Assembly: GCF_024397895.1 (NCBI RefSeq)
Contig: NZ_CP073346.1
Coordinates: 3,038,001 to 3,102,000 of the forward strand
Length of the DNA stretch: 64,000 nucleotides
Reading direction: 5' to 3'
DNA from: Pseudomonas benzenivorans
Lineage (GTDB): Bacteria > Pseudomonadota > Gammaproteobacteria > Pseudomonadales > Pseudomonadaceae
Position 1 is the stretch's first letter; each line of letters opens with the position of its first letter. A program made the translations under genes and the position numbers. Shown piece by piece: positions 46,370 to 55,914 of the stretch. The notes below the pieces were generated by a model. It was not told where the DNA came from and did not search any database. It saw only the letters and a program-made list of their open reading frames with translations.

Positions 46370-46668
46370 CACTTGCCTCACTCTGCTCAGCTCTTCAGCT
46401 CTACTCAATAGCCGCTTGGAACCTGGGGTTTACGTCGTGTAGTCCGAGGCGCGGCATACTACATCAAGATTCTCGGAAAATCAGCGGGTGCGCGTCGCTC
46501 TGCGACCGGAAAGTGCTTTGCAGTCACGGCATGGGCACTTTGTTACAAAGTGCTGTAATTATTGTTTCATAAAAACGATTAAACGGTATACGAATTATTG
46601 CCTTGAGCCTTCGGCTGACGCCTTCACGACCGGCCTATACTGCGACCATCCCCAGACGGAGCGGATCG

Positions 46669-47127
46669 ATGCCCATAGCCACGGCCACCCCGGACGATCT
46701 CGAAGAGCTGACCGAGCTGTTCGCCGCCTACCTGCGCTTCTACCAGGTGGACAAGTCTGTGTCGGCGATCCGGGCCTTTCTCGCCGAGCGCCTGAGGCAC
46801 AGGGATTCGACTGTGCTGGTCGGGCGCGACGAGGCGGGGGCCGCACTGGGGTTCGTACAGCTCTACCCGTTTTTCGCCTCCCTGGCCTTGCGCCCGGCCT
46901 GGCTGCTGAGTGATCTCTACGTGGTGGAGACGGCGCGACGGCGGGGCCTCGGTGCCGCGCTGATGAACGCAGCGCGCGCCCATGCCGAGGCGAGCGGTGC
47001 CTGCGGTTTGCAGCTTGAGACCGGGAAGGGCAATCTGGTCGGGCAGGCGCTGTATGAGCGCCTCGGTTATGTGCGTGATGAAGTGTTCTATACCTACTGG
47101 CTGGAGCTGCCCCGCGTCGGCGCCTGA
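46669..47127 (+). CDS. GNAT-family N-acetyltransferase
   Basis: A 152-residue acetyltransferase. The acetyl-CoA pyrophosphate loop is RRRGLGAALM and the C-terminal motif B is QALYERLGYVRD. The substrate is not evident. The ATG at 46669 follows ACGGAGCGG; the upstream in-frame ATG at 46603 lacks a ribosome site. It is divergent from glcB and is followed 59 bases later by an ACT-domain protein. Confidence 0.88.
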   Translation: MPIATATPDDLEELTELFAAYLRFYQVDKSVSAIRAFLAERLRHRDSTVLVGRDEAGAALGFVQLYPFFASLALRPAWLLSDLYVVETARRRGLGAALMNAARAHAEASGACGLQLETGKGNLVGQALYERLGYVRDEVFYTYWLELPRVGA

Positions 47128-47186
47128 TGCCAGCGGGGTGAATGCAGTCGGCGCGGTCTTCACCTGAAAACGATGAGAGGCTTTCC

Positions 47187-47705
47187 ATGGAGCATCTGGT
47201 ACTTACGGTTATCGCCCAGGATCAGCCAGGGCTGGTCGAGCGCGTCGCCCAATGCGTGGCCAATCACGGCGGCAACTGGCTGGAGAGTCGCATGTCGCGC
47301 ATGGCCGGGCAGTTTGCCGGGATACTGCGCATCGCCGTTCCGGCCGATGCCCGCGCCGAGCTGGTCAACGAGCTGCAGGGCCTGGGCGCCCAGGGCATCC
47401 GCGTGTTGCTGGCCGACAGCGGCAGCGAGCCGCTGTGCAGCTGGAAGCCCATCCTGCTCGATCTGGTCGGCAATGACCGGCCGGGCATCGTCCGCGACAT
47501 CACCAGCCTGCTCACCGAGAACGGGGTCAATCTTGAGAGCCTGGTCACCGAGGTGATGCCGGCGCCCATGAGCAGCGAGCCGCTGTTCCACGCCGAAGCC
47601 CTGCTGGCGGTGCCGCTGGATCTGTCCCTGGACGCCTTGCAGGCCAAGCTGGAAACCCTCGCCGACGACCTGATGGTCGAGCTCAACCTGCGCACCGAGA
47701 ACTAG
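47187..47705 (+). CDS. Tandem ACT-domain protein, GcvR-like
   Basis: A 172-residue protein of two ACT domains: EHLVLTVIAQDQPGLVERVA in the first and LLDLVGNDRPGIVRDITSLL in the second. The layout matches GcvR, the glycine-cleavage transcriptional repressor, and its close relatives. ACT pairs usually bind amino acids such as glycine. Regulation of glycine metabolism is plausible but not shown. It is followed by diverged repeat copy G. Confidence 0.82.
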   Translation: MEHLVLTVIAQDQPGLVERVAQCVANHGGNWLESRMSRMAGQFAGILRIAVPADARAELVNELQGLGAQGIRVLLADSGSEPLCSWKPILLDLVGNDRPGIVRDITSLLTENGVNLESLVTEVMPAPMSSEPLFHAEALLAVPLDLSLDALQAKLETLADDLMVELNLRTEN

Positions 47706-47719
47706 GCGGCGCCGCGCAA

Positions 47720-47880
47720 CGGGATATCCACGGCTGGGGTGCGTATCGCTGTGGATAACCTGGGGAATGACGGCGGCCGCGCTAGTGCCGTGCGGTCTGC
47801 TGACTTTTGATTAAAAAATCAGCAATTTCAACGGCTTGTGCACAAAGTCCGGGGATCGTTCTGTGGATAAGGTCGGGATG
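47720..47880 (-). repeat. Paired DnaA-box repeat, copy G (inverted, 12-bp shorter)
   Basis: Read on the minus strand: TTATCCACA at 47870-47862, TTGAAAT at 47831-47825, and TTATCCACA at 47758-47750. The box spacing is 112 rather than 124, and the left-box-to-TTGAAAT distance is 39 rather than 51. Both shortfalls are 12 bases, so one deletion in the left module (removing the CACAG/CTGTG repeat) explains the copy. An extra TTGTGCACA lies at 47836-47844. It sits between convergent genes. Confidence 0.7.
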
Positions 47881-47956
47881 ACCGGCTGCGGGGCAGGCGC
47901 CTAGCGGGCTGCGCCTGGCTGGCTGTTTTTTGCGCAGTGCCGCGATCGTCGAGCGC

Positions 47957-48850
47957 TCAGGCCCGGCCCCGGCGCCGCAGGGTCAGCCAGGCATCCAGGC
48001 TGTACAGCGCCAGACCGGCCCAGATGCAGATGAAGGCCAGCAGTTTGGCCGGGTCGAAGTGTTCGCCGTACACCAGCACCGCCAGCAGCAGCACCAGGGT
48101 CGGCGCGATGTATTGCAGGAATCCCAGGCTGGTGTAGGGCAGATGGCGCGCGGCGGCATTGAAGCACACCAGCGGCACCAGGGTGATGGGGCCGGCGGCG
48201 ACCAACCAGAGCGCCTCGGAGGTGCTCCAGAAGGGCGCCTGGCTGCTCATCGCGGCGGGGTGCAGCAGCAGCCAGGCCAGGGCCACGGGCAGCAGCATCC
48301 AGGTTTCCACCACCAGGCCGGGCAGCGCGGCGACCGGCGCCTGCTTGCGGATCAGGCCGTAGAAGCCGAATGTCAGCGCCAGCACCAGGGACACCCAGGG
48401 CAGGCTGCCCAGTTGCCAGACCTGCTGCGCCACGCCCAGGGCGGCCAAGCCGACGGCCAGCCACTGCAGGCGACGCAGGCGTTCGCCGAGCAGCAGCAGG
48501 CCGAGCAAGACGTTGATCAGCGGGTTGATGTAGTAGCCCAGGCTGGCCTCGAGCATGCGTTCGTTGTTCACCGCCCACACATAGACCAGCCAGTTGCAGG
48601 CGATCAGCGAACCGCAGGCCGCCAGCACGGCGAGCCGCTTGGGGTGCTCGCGCAGCTCCCGAAGCCAGCCCGGGTGCTTCCAGGCGAGCAGCAGGGCGGC
48701 GCCGAACAGCGCGGACCAGAGCACCCGGTGCACCACGATCTCCAGTGCCGGGACACTCTGTATGGCCTTGAAGTAGAGGGGGAACAGGCCCCAGATGATG
48801 TAGGCGGTAAGCCCGAGAATATATCCGCGGCGGGGGGCGACGGTGGCCAT
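47957..48850 (-). CDS. rarD: EamA-family transporter RarD
   Basis: A 297-residue inner-membrane protein with ten predicted helices in two EamA repeats. GYILGLTAYIIWGLFPLYFK is the family opening, and LVYVWAVNNERMLEASLGYYINPLINVLLG matches RarD. The transported compound is unknown; early work linked rarD to chloramphenicol tolerance. AAGGA precedes the ATG. It converges on the ACT-domain gene. Confidence 0.9.
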   Translation of the reverse strand: MATVAPRRGYILGLTAYIIWGLFPLYFKAIQSVPALEIVVHRVLWSALFGAALLLAWKHPGWLRELREHPKRLAVLAACGSLIACNWLVYVWAVNNERMLEASLGYYINPLINVLLGLLLLGERLRRLQWLAVGLAALGVAQQVWQLGSLPWVSLVLALTFGFYGLIRKQAPVAALPGLVVETWMLLPVALAWLLLHPAAMSSQAPFWSTSEALWLVAAGPITLVPLVCFNAAARHLPYTSLGFLQYIAPTLVLLLAVLVYGEHFDPAKLLAFICIWAGLALYSLDAWLTLRRRGRA

Positions 48851-48989
48851 GCAGAATCCTTGCTTAGGCAGCTAACTAACGGCTCGAATTCTAGCCGGGT
48901 GGCTTCTCGCGTGTCTGCGGTTTGCGCGCTTTTCTACCGAGGCGATTCCTGCCTGGCGTAACGCTATCTTTACATCGCCCGGTGGCGCC

Positions 48990-49964
48990 TCAAAACAACC
49001 GCAGTGGCTCCTCGTTCAGCGCCGCCAGCTGCTCACGCAGCACCAGCACCTGCTCGCCCCAATAGCGTTCGCTGCCGAACCAGGGAAAGCTGGGTGGAAA
49101 GGCCGGGTCGTCCCAGCGCCGCGCCAGCCAGGCGCTGTAGTGCATCAGGCGCAAGGCGCGCAGGCCCTCGATCAGCGGCAGTTCGCGGGGATTGAAGTCG
49201 TGGAACTCCTGGTAGCCGTCCATCAGCTCGGACAGTTGGCCGAGGCGCTCGTGGCGCTCTCCGGCCAGCATCATCCACAGGTCCTGCACGGCCGGCCCCA
49301 TGCGGCAGTCGTCGAGATCGACCATATGGAAGGTGTCGTCGCGGCACAGCAGGTTGCCGGGGTGGCAGTCGCCGTGCAGGCGAATCGCCTGGACCGGGGT
49401 GCTGGCGAACAGGCTGTCGAGGCGATCCAGCAGGTCCCGGGCCACCGACTCGTAGGCCGGCAGCAGGCTGCGCGGAATGAAGCCACCGTCGAGCAGGGTG
49501 GCCAGCGAGGCATGGCCGTAGTTGTCCACCCCCAGGTGCTCACGGTGGGCGAACGGACGGGTCGCGCCCACCGCGTGCAGGCGACCGAGCAGCTGGCCGA
49601 GACGGTACAGCTGATCCAGGTTGCCCGGCTCGGGGGCACGGCCGCCGCGGCGTGGGAACAGGGCGAAGCGGAAGCCGCCGTGTTCGAACAGGGTTTCACC
49701 GTCGCGGGCCATCGGCGCCACCACCGGCACGTCGCACTCGGCCAGTTCGAAAGTGAAGCTGTGCTCCTCGCGGATGGCCGCATCGCTCCAGCGCTGCGGG
49801 CGGTAGAACTTGGCGATCAGCGGCGTCTGGTCCTCGATGCCCACCTGGTAGACGCGGTTTTCATAACTGTTCAGCGCCAGCACCCGGGCGTCGCTGAGGT
49901 AGCCGAGGCTTTCCACGGCATCCAGGACCAGGTCGGGGGTGAGTGCGGCGAAGGGATGGGACAT
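48990..49964 (-). CDS. srkA: Stress response serine/threonine kinase SrkA (YihE)
   Basis: A 324-residue kinase of the APH-like fold. LNSYENRVYQVGIEDQ holds the nucleotide loop, IAKFYRPQRW the phosphate-binding lysine, RLHGDCHPGNLL the catalytic aspartate, and MVDLDDCRMGPAVQDLWMML the metal-binding aspartate. YihE counters stress-induced cell death in E. coli. It is alone on its strand between rarD and the ComF-type gene. Confidence 0.92.
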   Translation of the reverse strand: MSHPFAALTPDLVLDAVESLGYLSDARVLALNSYENRVYQVGIEDQTPLIAKFYRPQRWSDAAIREEHSFTFELAECDVPVVAPMARDGETLFEHGGFRFALFPRRGGRAPEPGNLDQLYRLGQLLGRLHAVGATRPFAHREHLGVDNYGHASLATLLDGGFIPRSLLPAYESVARDLLDRLDSLFASTPVQAIRLHGDCHPGNLLCRDDTFHMVDLDDCRMGPAVQDLWMMLAGERHERLGQLSELMDGYQEFHDFNPRELPLIEGLRALRLMHYSAWLARRWDDPAFPPSFPWFGSERYWGEQVLVLREQLAALNEEPLRLF

Positions 49965-50025
49965 GGGCGACTCCGGTGCGGTGATCGCCCAGTGTACCCC
50001 CTGTGGACGTCGAGGCGGCGCGCGT

Positions 50026-50763
50026 TCAGCGTTCCCCGGGTTTGGGTGTGCGGGCCAGGCAGTAGACATCGACCCGCGCCGCGCCTGCGCGCTTGAGCAG
50101 GCGCGCCAGGCTTTCGGCGGTGGCGCCGGTGGTCAGCACGTCATCGATCAGGGCCAGGTGCAGGCCGTCCACCCGGCTTTCCGGCGCCAGGGCAAAGGCC
50201 CGGCGCAGGTTGCGCCGCCGTGCCGCGGCAGCCAGTTGCTGCTGGGCCTGGGTATCGTTGATGCGTTGCAGCCAAAGCGCGTGTTGCGGCAGTTGCAGGC
50301 CCTGGCTCAGCCACTGGGCGAGCAGTTGTGCCTGATTGAAGCCGCGTCGGCGCTGGCGACGGGCGGCCAGGGGCACCGCCAGCAGCAGGTCCGGGCGGGG
50401 CAGGCCCTCGTCGAAGGCGTGGCGCAGGTGATGTGACAAAAGCTCGCCGAGCAGACGTCCCAAGGGCCACTGGGCCTGGTGCTTGAAACGGGTGATCAGG
50501 CTGTCCACCGGGAAGGCGTAGCGCCATGGCGCCGTCACCCGGTCGAACGCCGGCGGCCGCCGCAGGCAATCGCCGCAGGTCAGTCCGCTCGCCGGCAGTG
50601 GCAGGGCGCAGACCTGGCAGTGCGGGCCCAGCCAGGGCAGTTCGCCCTCGCAGTGGCTGCACAGGGCGTGAGCCAGGTCCGCCGGCTCATCGCAGAGCGT
50701 GCAGGCCTGTTTGTTTTTTAACCAGTGGTAAACCGGTGGCTCGTTGCCAGGTTGACAGCGCAT
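50026..50763 (-). CDS. ComF-family amidophosphoribosyltransferase-like protein
   Basis: A 245-residue protein with an N-terminal zinc-ribbon-like region (ACTLCDEP, LCSHCEGE, HCQVC, CGDC) and a PRTase-type C-terminal domain whose PRPP loop reads ALIDDVLTTGATAESL. The ComF/GntX family works in DNA uptake or in nucleotide-like metabolism in different bacteria; here function is open. It is divergent from bioB, so the 80-base gap holds both promoters. Confidence 0.88.
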   Translation of the reverse strand: MRCQPGNEPPVYHWLKNKQACTLCDEPADLAHALCSHCEGELPWLGPHCQVCALPLPASGLTCGDCLRRPPAFDRVTAPWRYAFPVDSLITRFKHQAQWPLGRLLGELLSHHLRHAFDEGLPRPDLLLAVPLAARRQRRRGFNQAQLLAQWLSQGLQLPQHALWLQRINDTQAQQQLAAAARRRNLRRAFALAPESRVDGLHLALIDDVLTTGATAESLARLLKRAGAARVDVYCLARTPKPGER

Positions 50764-50843
50764 GGGCCTTCCATAAATATGCCGGACATCCGTGTCGTGC
50801 CTGCTGACTCTAGCAGGCCGTTGCCGCCTACAAGGAATCACTC

Positions 50844-51899
50844 ATGAGCGCTACTACAGCCGCCCACCTGCGTCACGACTGGACCCTCGCCGAGGTCAAG
50901 GCGCTCTTCCAGCAACCCTTCAACGACCTGCTTTTCCAGGCGCAGACCGTGCACCGCGCGCATTTCGACGCCAACCGCGTGCAGGTCTCGACCCTGCTGT
51001 CGATCAAGACCGGCGCCTGCCCCGAGGACTGCAAGTACTGCCCGCAGTCCGGCCACTACAACACCGGGCTGGACAAGGAAAAGCTGATGGAGGTGCAGAA
51101 GGTGCTGGAGGCGGCGGCCGAGGCCAAGGCCATCGGCTCCACCCGCTTCTGCATGGGCGCGGCCTGGAAGCACCCGTCAGCCAAGGACATGCCCTACGTG
51201 CTGAAGATGGTCGAAGGGGTCAAGGCCCTGGGCCTGGAAACCTGCATGACCCTGGGCAAGCTGAGCAAGGAGCAGACCCAGGCCCTGGCCGAGGCGGGCC
51301 TCGATTACTACAACCACAACCTGGATACCTCGCCGGAGTTCTACGGCAACATCATCACCACCCGCACCTATTCCGAGCGCCTGGAGACCCTGGCCCACGT
51401 GCGCGAGTCGGGAATGAAGATCTGCTCCGGCGGCATCCTCGGCATGGGCGAGTCGCTGGACGACCGCGCCGGCCTGCTGATCCAGCTGGCCAACCTGCCG
51501 GAACACCCGGAGTCGGTGCCGATCAACATGCTGGTCAAGGTCCAGGGCACGCCCCTGGCGGACGAGCAGGACGTCGACCCCTTCGACTTCATCCGCATGC
51601 TCGCCGTGGCGCGGATCATGATGCCGCAATCCCATGTGCGCCTGTCCGCCGGCCGCGAGGCGATGAACGAGCAGATGCAGGCCCTGGCCTTCTTCGCTGG
51701 CGCCAACTCGATCTTCTACGGCGAGAAGCTGCTGACCACCGCCAACCCCCAGGCGGACAAGGACATGCAGCTGTTCGCCCGCCTCGGCATCAAGCCGGAG
51801 GAGCGCGAGGAGCACGCCGACGAGGTGCACCAGGCCGCCATCGAGCAGGCGTTGACCGAGCAGCGCGACTCCCGGCAGTTCTATAACGCCGCAGTCTGA
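50844..51899 (+). CDS. bioB: Biotin synthase
   Basis: A 351-residue radical-SAM enzyme inserting sulfur into dethiobiotin. The [4Fe-4S] ligands are in [13 protein letters not shown] (CxxxCxxC), and [13 protein letters not shown] and [10 protein letters not shown] are family segments that include an auxiliary cluster ligand. It is the first gene of the biotin operon, divergent from the ComF-type gene. A repeat-rich 106-base gap separates it from bioF. Confidence 0.97.
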   Translation: MSATTAAHLRHDWTLAEVKALFQQPFNDLLFQAQTVHRAHFDANRVQVSTLLSIKTGACPEDCKYCPQSGHYNTGLDKEKLMEVQKVLEAAAEAKAIGSTRFCMGAAWKHPSAKDMPYVLKMVEGVKALGLETCMTLGKLSKEQTQALAEAGLDYYNHNLDTSPEFYGNIITTRTYSERLETLAHVRESGMKICSGGILGMGESLDDRAGLLIQLANLPEHPESVPINMLVKVQGTPLADEQDVDPFDFIRMLAVARIMMPQSHVRLSAGREAMNEQMQALAFFAGANSIFYGEKLLTTANPQADKDMQLFARLGIKPEEREEHADEVHQAAIEQALTEQRDSRQFYNAAV

Positions 51900-51906
51900 A
51901 ATCCAG

Positions 51907-51992
51907 GGGTGGTCGGATGACGCGCCAGCTACGCGCTCCGATCCACCCTACGTAGTCCTTTGAAAGGCTGGATAGCCCGCTTGCGGTTATCC
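51907..51992 (+). repeat. Two REP-like hairpins between bioB and bioF
   Basis: First hairpin: GGGTGGTCGGA (51907-51917) against TCCGATCCACCC (51937-51948). Second: GGATAGCCCGC (51970-51980) against GCGGTTATCC (51983-51992), with a bulge. They resemble the extragenic palindromes common in Pseudomonas. They could punctuate the operon or stabilise the bioB message. Confidence 0.55.
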
Positions 51993-52005
51993 ACCGGGTC
52001 TTGCC

Positions 52006-53193
52006 ATGAGCTTCGATCTCGCCTCCCGCCTCGCCGAGCGTCGCGCCGCCCAGCTGTATCGTCAGCGCCCCCTGCTCGAATCACCGCAAGGCCCGCTGGT
52101 GCGGGTCGATGGCCGTGAGCTGCTGGCCTTCTGCTCCAACGATTACCTCGGTCTGGCCAATCATCCCCAGGTGATCGAAGCCTGGCGCGCGGGCGCGGCC
52201 AAATGGGGCGTCGGCGGCGGCGCCTCGCACCTGGTGATCGGCCACAGCACGCCGCACCACGAGCTGGAGGAGGCCCTGGCCGCCTTCACCGGGCGGCCGC
52301 GGGCCCTGCTGTTTTCCACCGGCTACATGGCCAACCTCGGCGCCGTGACCGCGTTGCTCGGCCAGGGCGACACGGTGCTGGAGGACCGCCTCAACCATGC
52401 CTCCCTGCTGGATGCCGGCCTGCTCAGCGGCGCGCGTTTTTCCCGTTACCTGCACAACGATGCCGGCAGCCTCGCCGTTCGCCTGGCCAAGGCCGCCGGT
52501 AACACCCTGGTGGTGACCGACGGGGTGTTCAGCATGGACGGCGACTTGGCCGACCTGCCGGCGCTCTGTGCGGCGGCGAAGGCCAAGGGCGCCTGGGTGA
52601 TGGTCGATGACGCCCACGGCTTCGGCCCGCTCGGCGCCACGGGCGCTGGCATCGTCGAGCACTTCGGCCTCGGCACGGACGATGTGCAGGTGCTGGTGGG
52701 CACCCTGGGCAAGGCCTTCGGCACCGCCGGCGCCTTCGTCGCCGGCAGCGAAGCGCTGATCGAGACCCTGGTGCAGTTCGCTCGCCCCTACATCTACACC
52801 ACCAGCCAGCCACCGGCGCTGGCCTGTGCCACGCTCAAGAGCCTGGAGCTGCTGCGCAGCGAAGGCTGGCGCCGCGAGCATCTGAACGCACTGATCAAGC
52901 GCTTCCGCGAAGGGGCGAAGCGCATCGGTTTGCAGCTGATGGACAGCGCCACGCCGATCCAGCCGATTCTGGTCGGAGACAGCGGCCGTGCCCTACGCCT
53001 GTCCCAGCTGCTGCGTGAGCGCGGCCTGCTGGTCACCGCGATCCGCCCGCCGACCGTGCCGGCCGGCAGTGCGCGACTGCGCGTGACCCTGTCCGCGGCC
53101 CACAGCACCGAACAGCTGGAGTTGCTGCTCGAGGCCCTGGCCGAATGCTGGCCGCAATTGGTGACCTGTGAAGAGGAGCGCGGCCATGCGTGA
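52006..53193 (+). CDS. bioF: 8-amino-7-oxononanoate synthase
   Basis: A 395-residue PLP enzyme condensing pimeloyl-ACP with alanine. [32 protein letters not shown] (PLP-binding aspartate) and [14 protein letters not shown] (Schiff-base lysine) are intact. The stop codon overlaps the bioH start by 8 bases, so translation is coupled. Confidence 0.96.
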   Translation: MSFDLASRLAERRAAQLYRQRPLLESPQGPLVRVDGRELLAFCSNDYLGLANHPQVIEAWRAGAAKWGVGGGASHLVIGHSTPHHELEEALAAFTGRPRALLFSTGYMANLGAVTALLGQGDTVLEDRLNHASLLDAGLLSGARFSRYLHNDAGSLAVRLAKAAGNTLVVTDGVFSMDGDLADLPALCAAAKAKGAWVMVDDAHGFGPLGATGAGIVEHFGLGTDDVQVLVGTLGKAFGTAGAFVAGSEALIETLVQFARPYIYTTSQPPALACATLKSLELLRSEGWRREHLNALIKRFREGAKRIGLQLMDSATPIQPILVGDSGRALRLSQLLRERGLLVTAIRPPTVPAGSARLRVTLSAAHSTEQLELLLEALAECWPQLVTCEEERGHA

Positions 53194-53917
53194 TCGCCTC
53201 ATTCTGTTGCCGGGCTGGGGCCTGGGCACCGCGCCCCTGGAGCCCCTGGCCGAGGCCCTGCGCGGTCTGGATCAGCGCTTGCGGGTGCAGATCGAGCCGC
53301 TGCCGCCGCTGGACAGCCGCGACCCCGAGGCTTGGCTCGACGAGCTCGACGCCAACCTGCCCGAGGACGCCTGGCTGGGCGGCTGGTCGCTCGGCGGCAT
53401 GCTGGCGACGGAGCTGGCCGCACGCCGCGGCGAGCGCTGCAGCGGGCTGTTGACCCTGGCCAGCAATCCGCGCTTCGTCGCCGAGGCGCAGTGGCCCGCG
53501 GCGATGCCGGCGGAGACCTTCGCGGCGTTTCGCCAAGGCTGCGCCCTGGACGCGCGCGCCACCCTGAAGCGCTTTGCCCTGCTCTGCGCCCAGGGCGCGG
53601 GCGAGGCGCGCGGGCTGTCCCGCCAGCTGCTCGGTGCGGCGCCCCATGAGCAACCAGAAACCTTGTTGATGGGGCTCGATCTGCTGGCGGCGCTGGACAC
53701 CCGCGCGGCGCTGCAACGCTTCGTCGGGCCGCAATTGCACCTGTTCGCCGGCGGCGATGCACTGGTGCCGGCCGAGGCAGCAGGAGCTCTGCTCAACCTG
53801 CTGCCGGACGTCGAGATCGGTCTGCTCGAAACCGCCAGCCACGCCTTCGTCCTCGAGCGGCCCCATGAGGTGGCGGCGGCGATCCAGGCCTTCCTGCACG
53901 AGGCAGGTGATGACTGA
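53186..53917 (+). CDS. bioH: Pimeloyl-ACP methyl ester carboxylesterase
   Basis: A 243-residue alpha/beta-hydrolase. The nucleophile elbow is [10 protein letters not shown], the aspartate lies near FAGGDALVP and the histidine in [12 protein letters not shown], which complete the triad. BioH releases pimeloyl-ACP after the BioC methyl ester has been extended. AGAGGAG precedes ATG 53186, and the gene overlaps both bioF and bioC. Confidence 0.93.
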   Translation: MRDRLILLPGWGLGTAPLEPLAEALRGLDQRLRVQIEPLPPLDSRDPEAWLDELDANLPEDAWLGGWSLGGMLATELAARRGERCSGLLTLASNPRFVAEAQWPAAMPAETFAAFRQGCALDARATLKRFALLCAQGAGEARGLSRQLLGAAPHEQPETLLMGLDLLAALDTRAALQRFVGPQLHLFAGGDALVPAEAAGALLNLLPDVEIGLLETASHAFVLERPHEVAAAIQAFLHEAGDD

Positions 53918-54719
53918 GTCGCCGTCCCAGTCCGCCGCCGGCCTGCCGGACAAGCGCCAGGTCGCCGCGTCGTTCTCCCGCGCGGCCGACAGCTACGACA
54001 GCGTCGCGGCGCTGCAGCGCAGTGTCGGCAACCAGTTGCTGGCGCGCCTGCCGGCCCCGCTCGAGCCGCAGCGCTGGCTCGACCTGGGCTGCGGCACCGG
54101 GCATTTCAGCCGCGCCCTCGGCGAGCGTTTCGCCGCGGCCGAGGGCGTCGCCCTGGACATCGCCGAGGGCATGCTGCGCCACGCCCGGCCGCTGGGCGGT
54201 GCGCAGCAGTTCATCGCCGGCGACGCCGAGCGCCTGCCGCTGCGCGACGGCTGCTGCGACCTGCTGTTCTCCAGCCTGGCGCTGCAGTGGTGCGCGGACT
54301 TCCCGGCGGTGCTCGGCGAGGCCCAGCGAGTCCTGCGCCCCGGCGGCGTGCTGGCGTTCACCAGCCTGTGCGTCGGCACCCTGCAGGAACTGCGCGACAG
54401 CTGGCAGGCGGTGGACGGCTTTGTCCACGTCAACCGCTTCCGCCGCTTCGCCGACTATCAGCAGTTGTGCGGCGCCAGTGGCCTGCGCGTACTGGACCTG
54501 GAAACCCGGGCCGAGGCGCTGCACTACGCCGACCTGCGCAGCCTCACCCATGAACTGAAAGCCCTGGGCGCGCACAACCTCAATCCGGGCCGACCCGGCG
54601 GCCTGACCGGGCGTGCGCGCATCCTCGCGCTGGTCGAGGCCTACGAGCGCTTCCGCCAGCCCCAGGGCCTGCCGGCGACCTACCAGGTGGTCTATGGCGT
54701 GCTGCAGAAACAGCCTTGA
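53910..54719 (+). CDS. bioC: Malonyl-ACP O-methyltransferase
   Basis: A 269-residue SAM-dependent methyltransferase masking malonyl-ACP at the start of pimelate synthesis. [22 protein letters not shown] is typical of Bio[13 protein letters not shown] is the SAM-binding motif, and [12 protein letters not shown] is motif IV. The ATG at 53910 lies within the end of bioH. It is followed by bioD after 45 bases. Confidence 0.94.
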   Translation: MTESPSQSAAGLPDKRQVAASFSRAADSYDSVAALQRSVGNQLLARLPAPLEPQRWLDLGCGTGHFSRALGERFAAAEGVALDIAEGMLRHARPLGGAQQFIAGDAERLPLRDGCCDLLFSSLALQWCADFPAVLGEAQRVLRPGGVLAFTSLCVGTLQELRDSWQAVDGFVHVNRFRRFADYQQLCGASGLRVLDLETRAEALHYADLRSLTHELKALGAHNLNPGRPGGLTGRARILALVEAYERFRQPQGLPATYQVVYGVLQKQP

Positions 54720-54764
54720 AATGAACGCTGTCGTCGGACGACTTGCCAGGAAGGAACAATCGAC

Positions 54765-55454
54765 ATGACCTACGCCTACTTTGTCACCGGCACCGATACC
54801 GAGATCGGCAAGACCACCATCGCCGCCGGCCTGCTGCATGCGGCGCGCGGCGCCGGCTTGAGCACTGCCGCGGCCAAGCCGGTGGCCTCGGGCTGTGAGC
54901 GCACCGTTGACGGCCTGCGCAACGAGGACGCCCTGGCCCTGCTGGGCGAGTGCAGCCTGGCCTTGCGCTACGAGGAGGTCAACCCGCTGGCCTTCGAGCC
55001 GGCCATCGCCCCCCATCTGGCGGCCCGCGAGGCCGGCGTGGTGCTGGACGTGGCGACGCTGCGCCGGCCGGTGCAGCGGATGCTCGATAAGGGCGCCGAC
55101 TTCACCCTGGTCGAGGGCGCCGGTGGCTGGCGCGTGCCCCTGGATGGTCAGGCGTCCCTGTCGGATCTGGTGGTCAGCCTGCGCCTGCCGGTGATTCTGG
55201 TGGTGGGGGTGCGCCTGGGCTGCATTAACCAGGCGGTGCTGACGGCCGAGGCGATTGCCCGCGATGGCCTGGAGCTGGCGGGCTGGGTGGCCAATGTGGT
55301 CGACCCGCAGACCTCGCGCCTGGCGGAGAACCTGGCGACCCTGGCCGAGCGCCTGCCGGCGCCCTGCCTGGGCCATGTGCCGCGCCTGGCCAAGCCGCTG
55401 CCGGCGGCGGTGGCCGAACACCTCGACCTGACGCTACTCGGCATCCCGTTATAA
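54765..55454 (+). CDS. bioD: ATP-dependent dethiobiotin synthetase
   Basis: A 229-residue P-loop ligase closing the ureido ring. The motif FVTGTDTEIGKTTIAAGLL binds ATP, AAKPVASGCE contains the conserved lysine and VEGAGGWRVPLD the substrate-binding loop. It is the last biotin gene. The operon lacks bioA, which must lie elsewhere. Confidence 0.95.
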   Translation: MTYAYFVTGTDTEIGKTTIAAGLLHAARGAGLSTAAAKPVASGCERTVDGLRNEDALALLGECSLALRYEEVNPLAFEPAIAPHLAAREAGVVLDVATLRRPVQRMLDKGADFTLVEGAGGWRVPLDGQASLSDLVVSLRLPVILVVGVRLGCINQAVLTAEAIARDGLELAGWVANVVDPQTSRLAENLATLAERLPAPCLGHVPRLAKPLPAAVAEHLDLTLLGIPL

Positions 55455-55550
55455 GGCGGCTATTTGCCATCGCCATTTGCCTGTAGGTCGAGTGGCTTTT
55501 TTCTGCTTCAATACGGTGCAACAGCGTCTTTCCCCAGGGGGAGCTCATTC

Positions 55551-55829
55551 ATGGAAATTTCCGGCAGCGCCTTCAGTGCAGGCATCGGCACCATCCAGTC
55601 CGGGCAGCGGCGTGTCGAACAGGCTGCGGCGGAAATTGCCGGTGCGGCATTGCCGGCGCCGCAACAGCAGCCGGTGGATGGTGTGTCCGCGGCGGGTGCC
55701 AGCGCGCCTGCCGACTTGAGCGAAAGCCTGGTGGCCCTGCGCGTCGGGCAGCACGAGGCGCAGGTCGGCGCGCGGCTGGTGAAGACCGCCGATGAAGTGC
55801 TGGGTACCCTGATCGATACCAAGGCCTGA
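55551..55829 (+). CDS. Mini flagellar-rod/hook-like protein
   Basis: A 92-residue protein. The N-terminal half (SAGIGTIQSGQRRVEQAAAEI) resembles the Flg_bb_rod helix of flagellar axial proteins. The C-terminal SLVALRVGQ and ARLVKTADEVLGTL follow the Flg_bbr_C pattern of FlgE/FlgF/FlgG ends. Between them only a short Ala/Pro linker remains, so the whole central domain of a rod protein is absent. It has GGGGGAG before the ATG. It could be a minor axial component, an adaptor or a relic. The similarity was read by eye and no flagellar genes are adjacent. Confidence 0.6.
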   Translation: MEISGSAFSAGIGTIQSGQRRVEQAAAEIAGAALPAPQQQPVDGVSAAGASAPADLSESLVALRVGQHEAQVGARLVKTADEVLGTLIDTKA

Positions 55830-55839
55830 TTGTCCCGAG

Positions 55840-55859
55840 GCGGAACGGCCCCGTTCCGC
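55840..55859 (+). other. Hairpin after the mini flagellar-like gene
   Basis: GCGGAACG (55840-55847) pairs with CGTTCCGC (55852-55859) around GCCC. No T-run follows, so readthrough into the SprA-related gene is likely. Confidence 0.55.
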
Positions 55860-55914
55860 GCTGGATAGGTCCTGGCGTACTGTCCAAGCGCCGGCAGGCG
55901 TCGAGGAGGGACTG

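Noticed and set aside
51984..51997. GGTTATCCACCGG before bioF as another DnaA-box repeat
   Set aside because: It is part of the GGATA...TATCC hairpin of the REP-like pair and has no partner box at 112-126 bp.
55501..55719. An 80-codon frame overlapping the mini flagellar-like gene
   Set aside because: The frame at 55551 has a good ribosome site and family-like pattern; the other is Arg/Pro-rich shadow.
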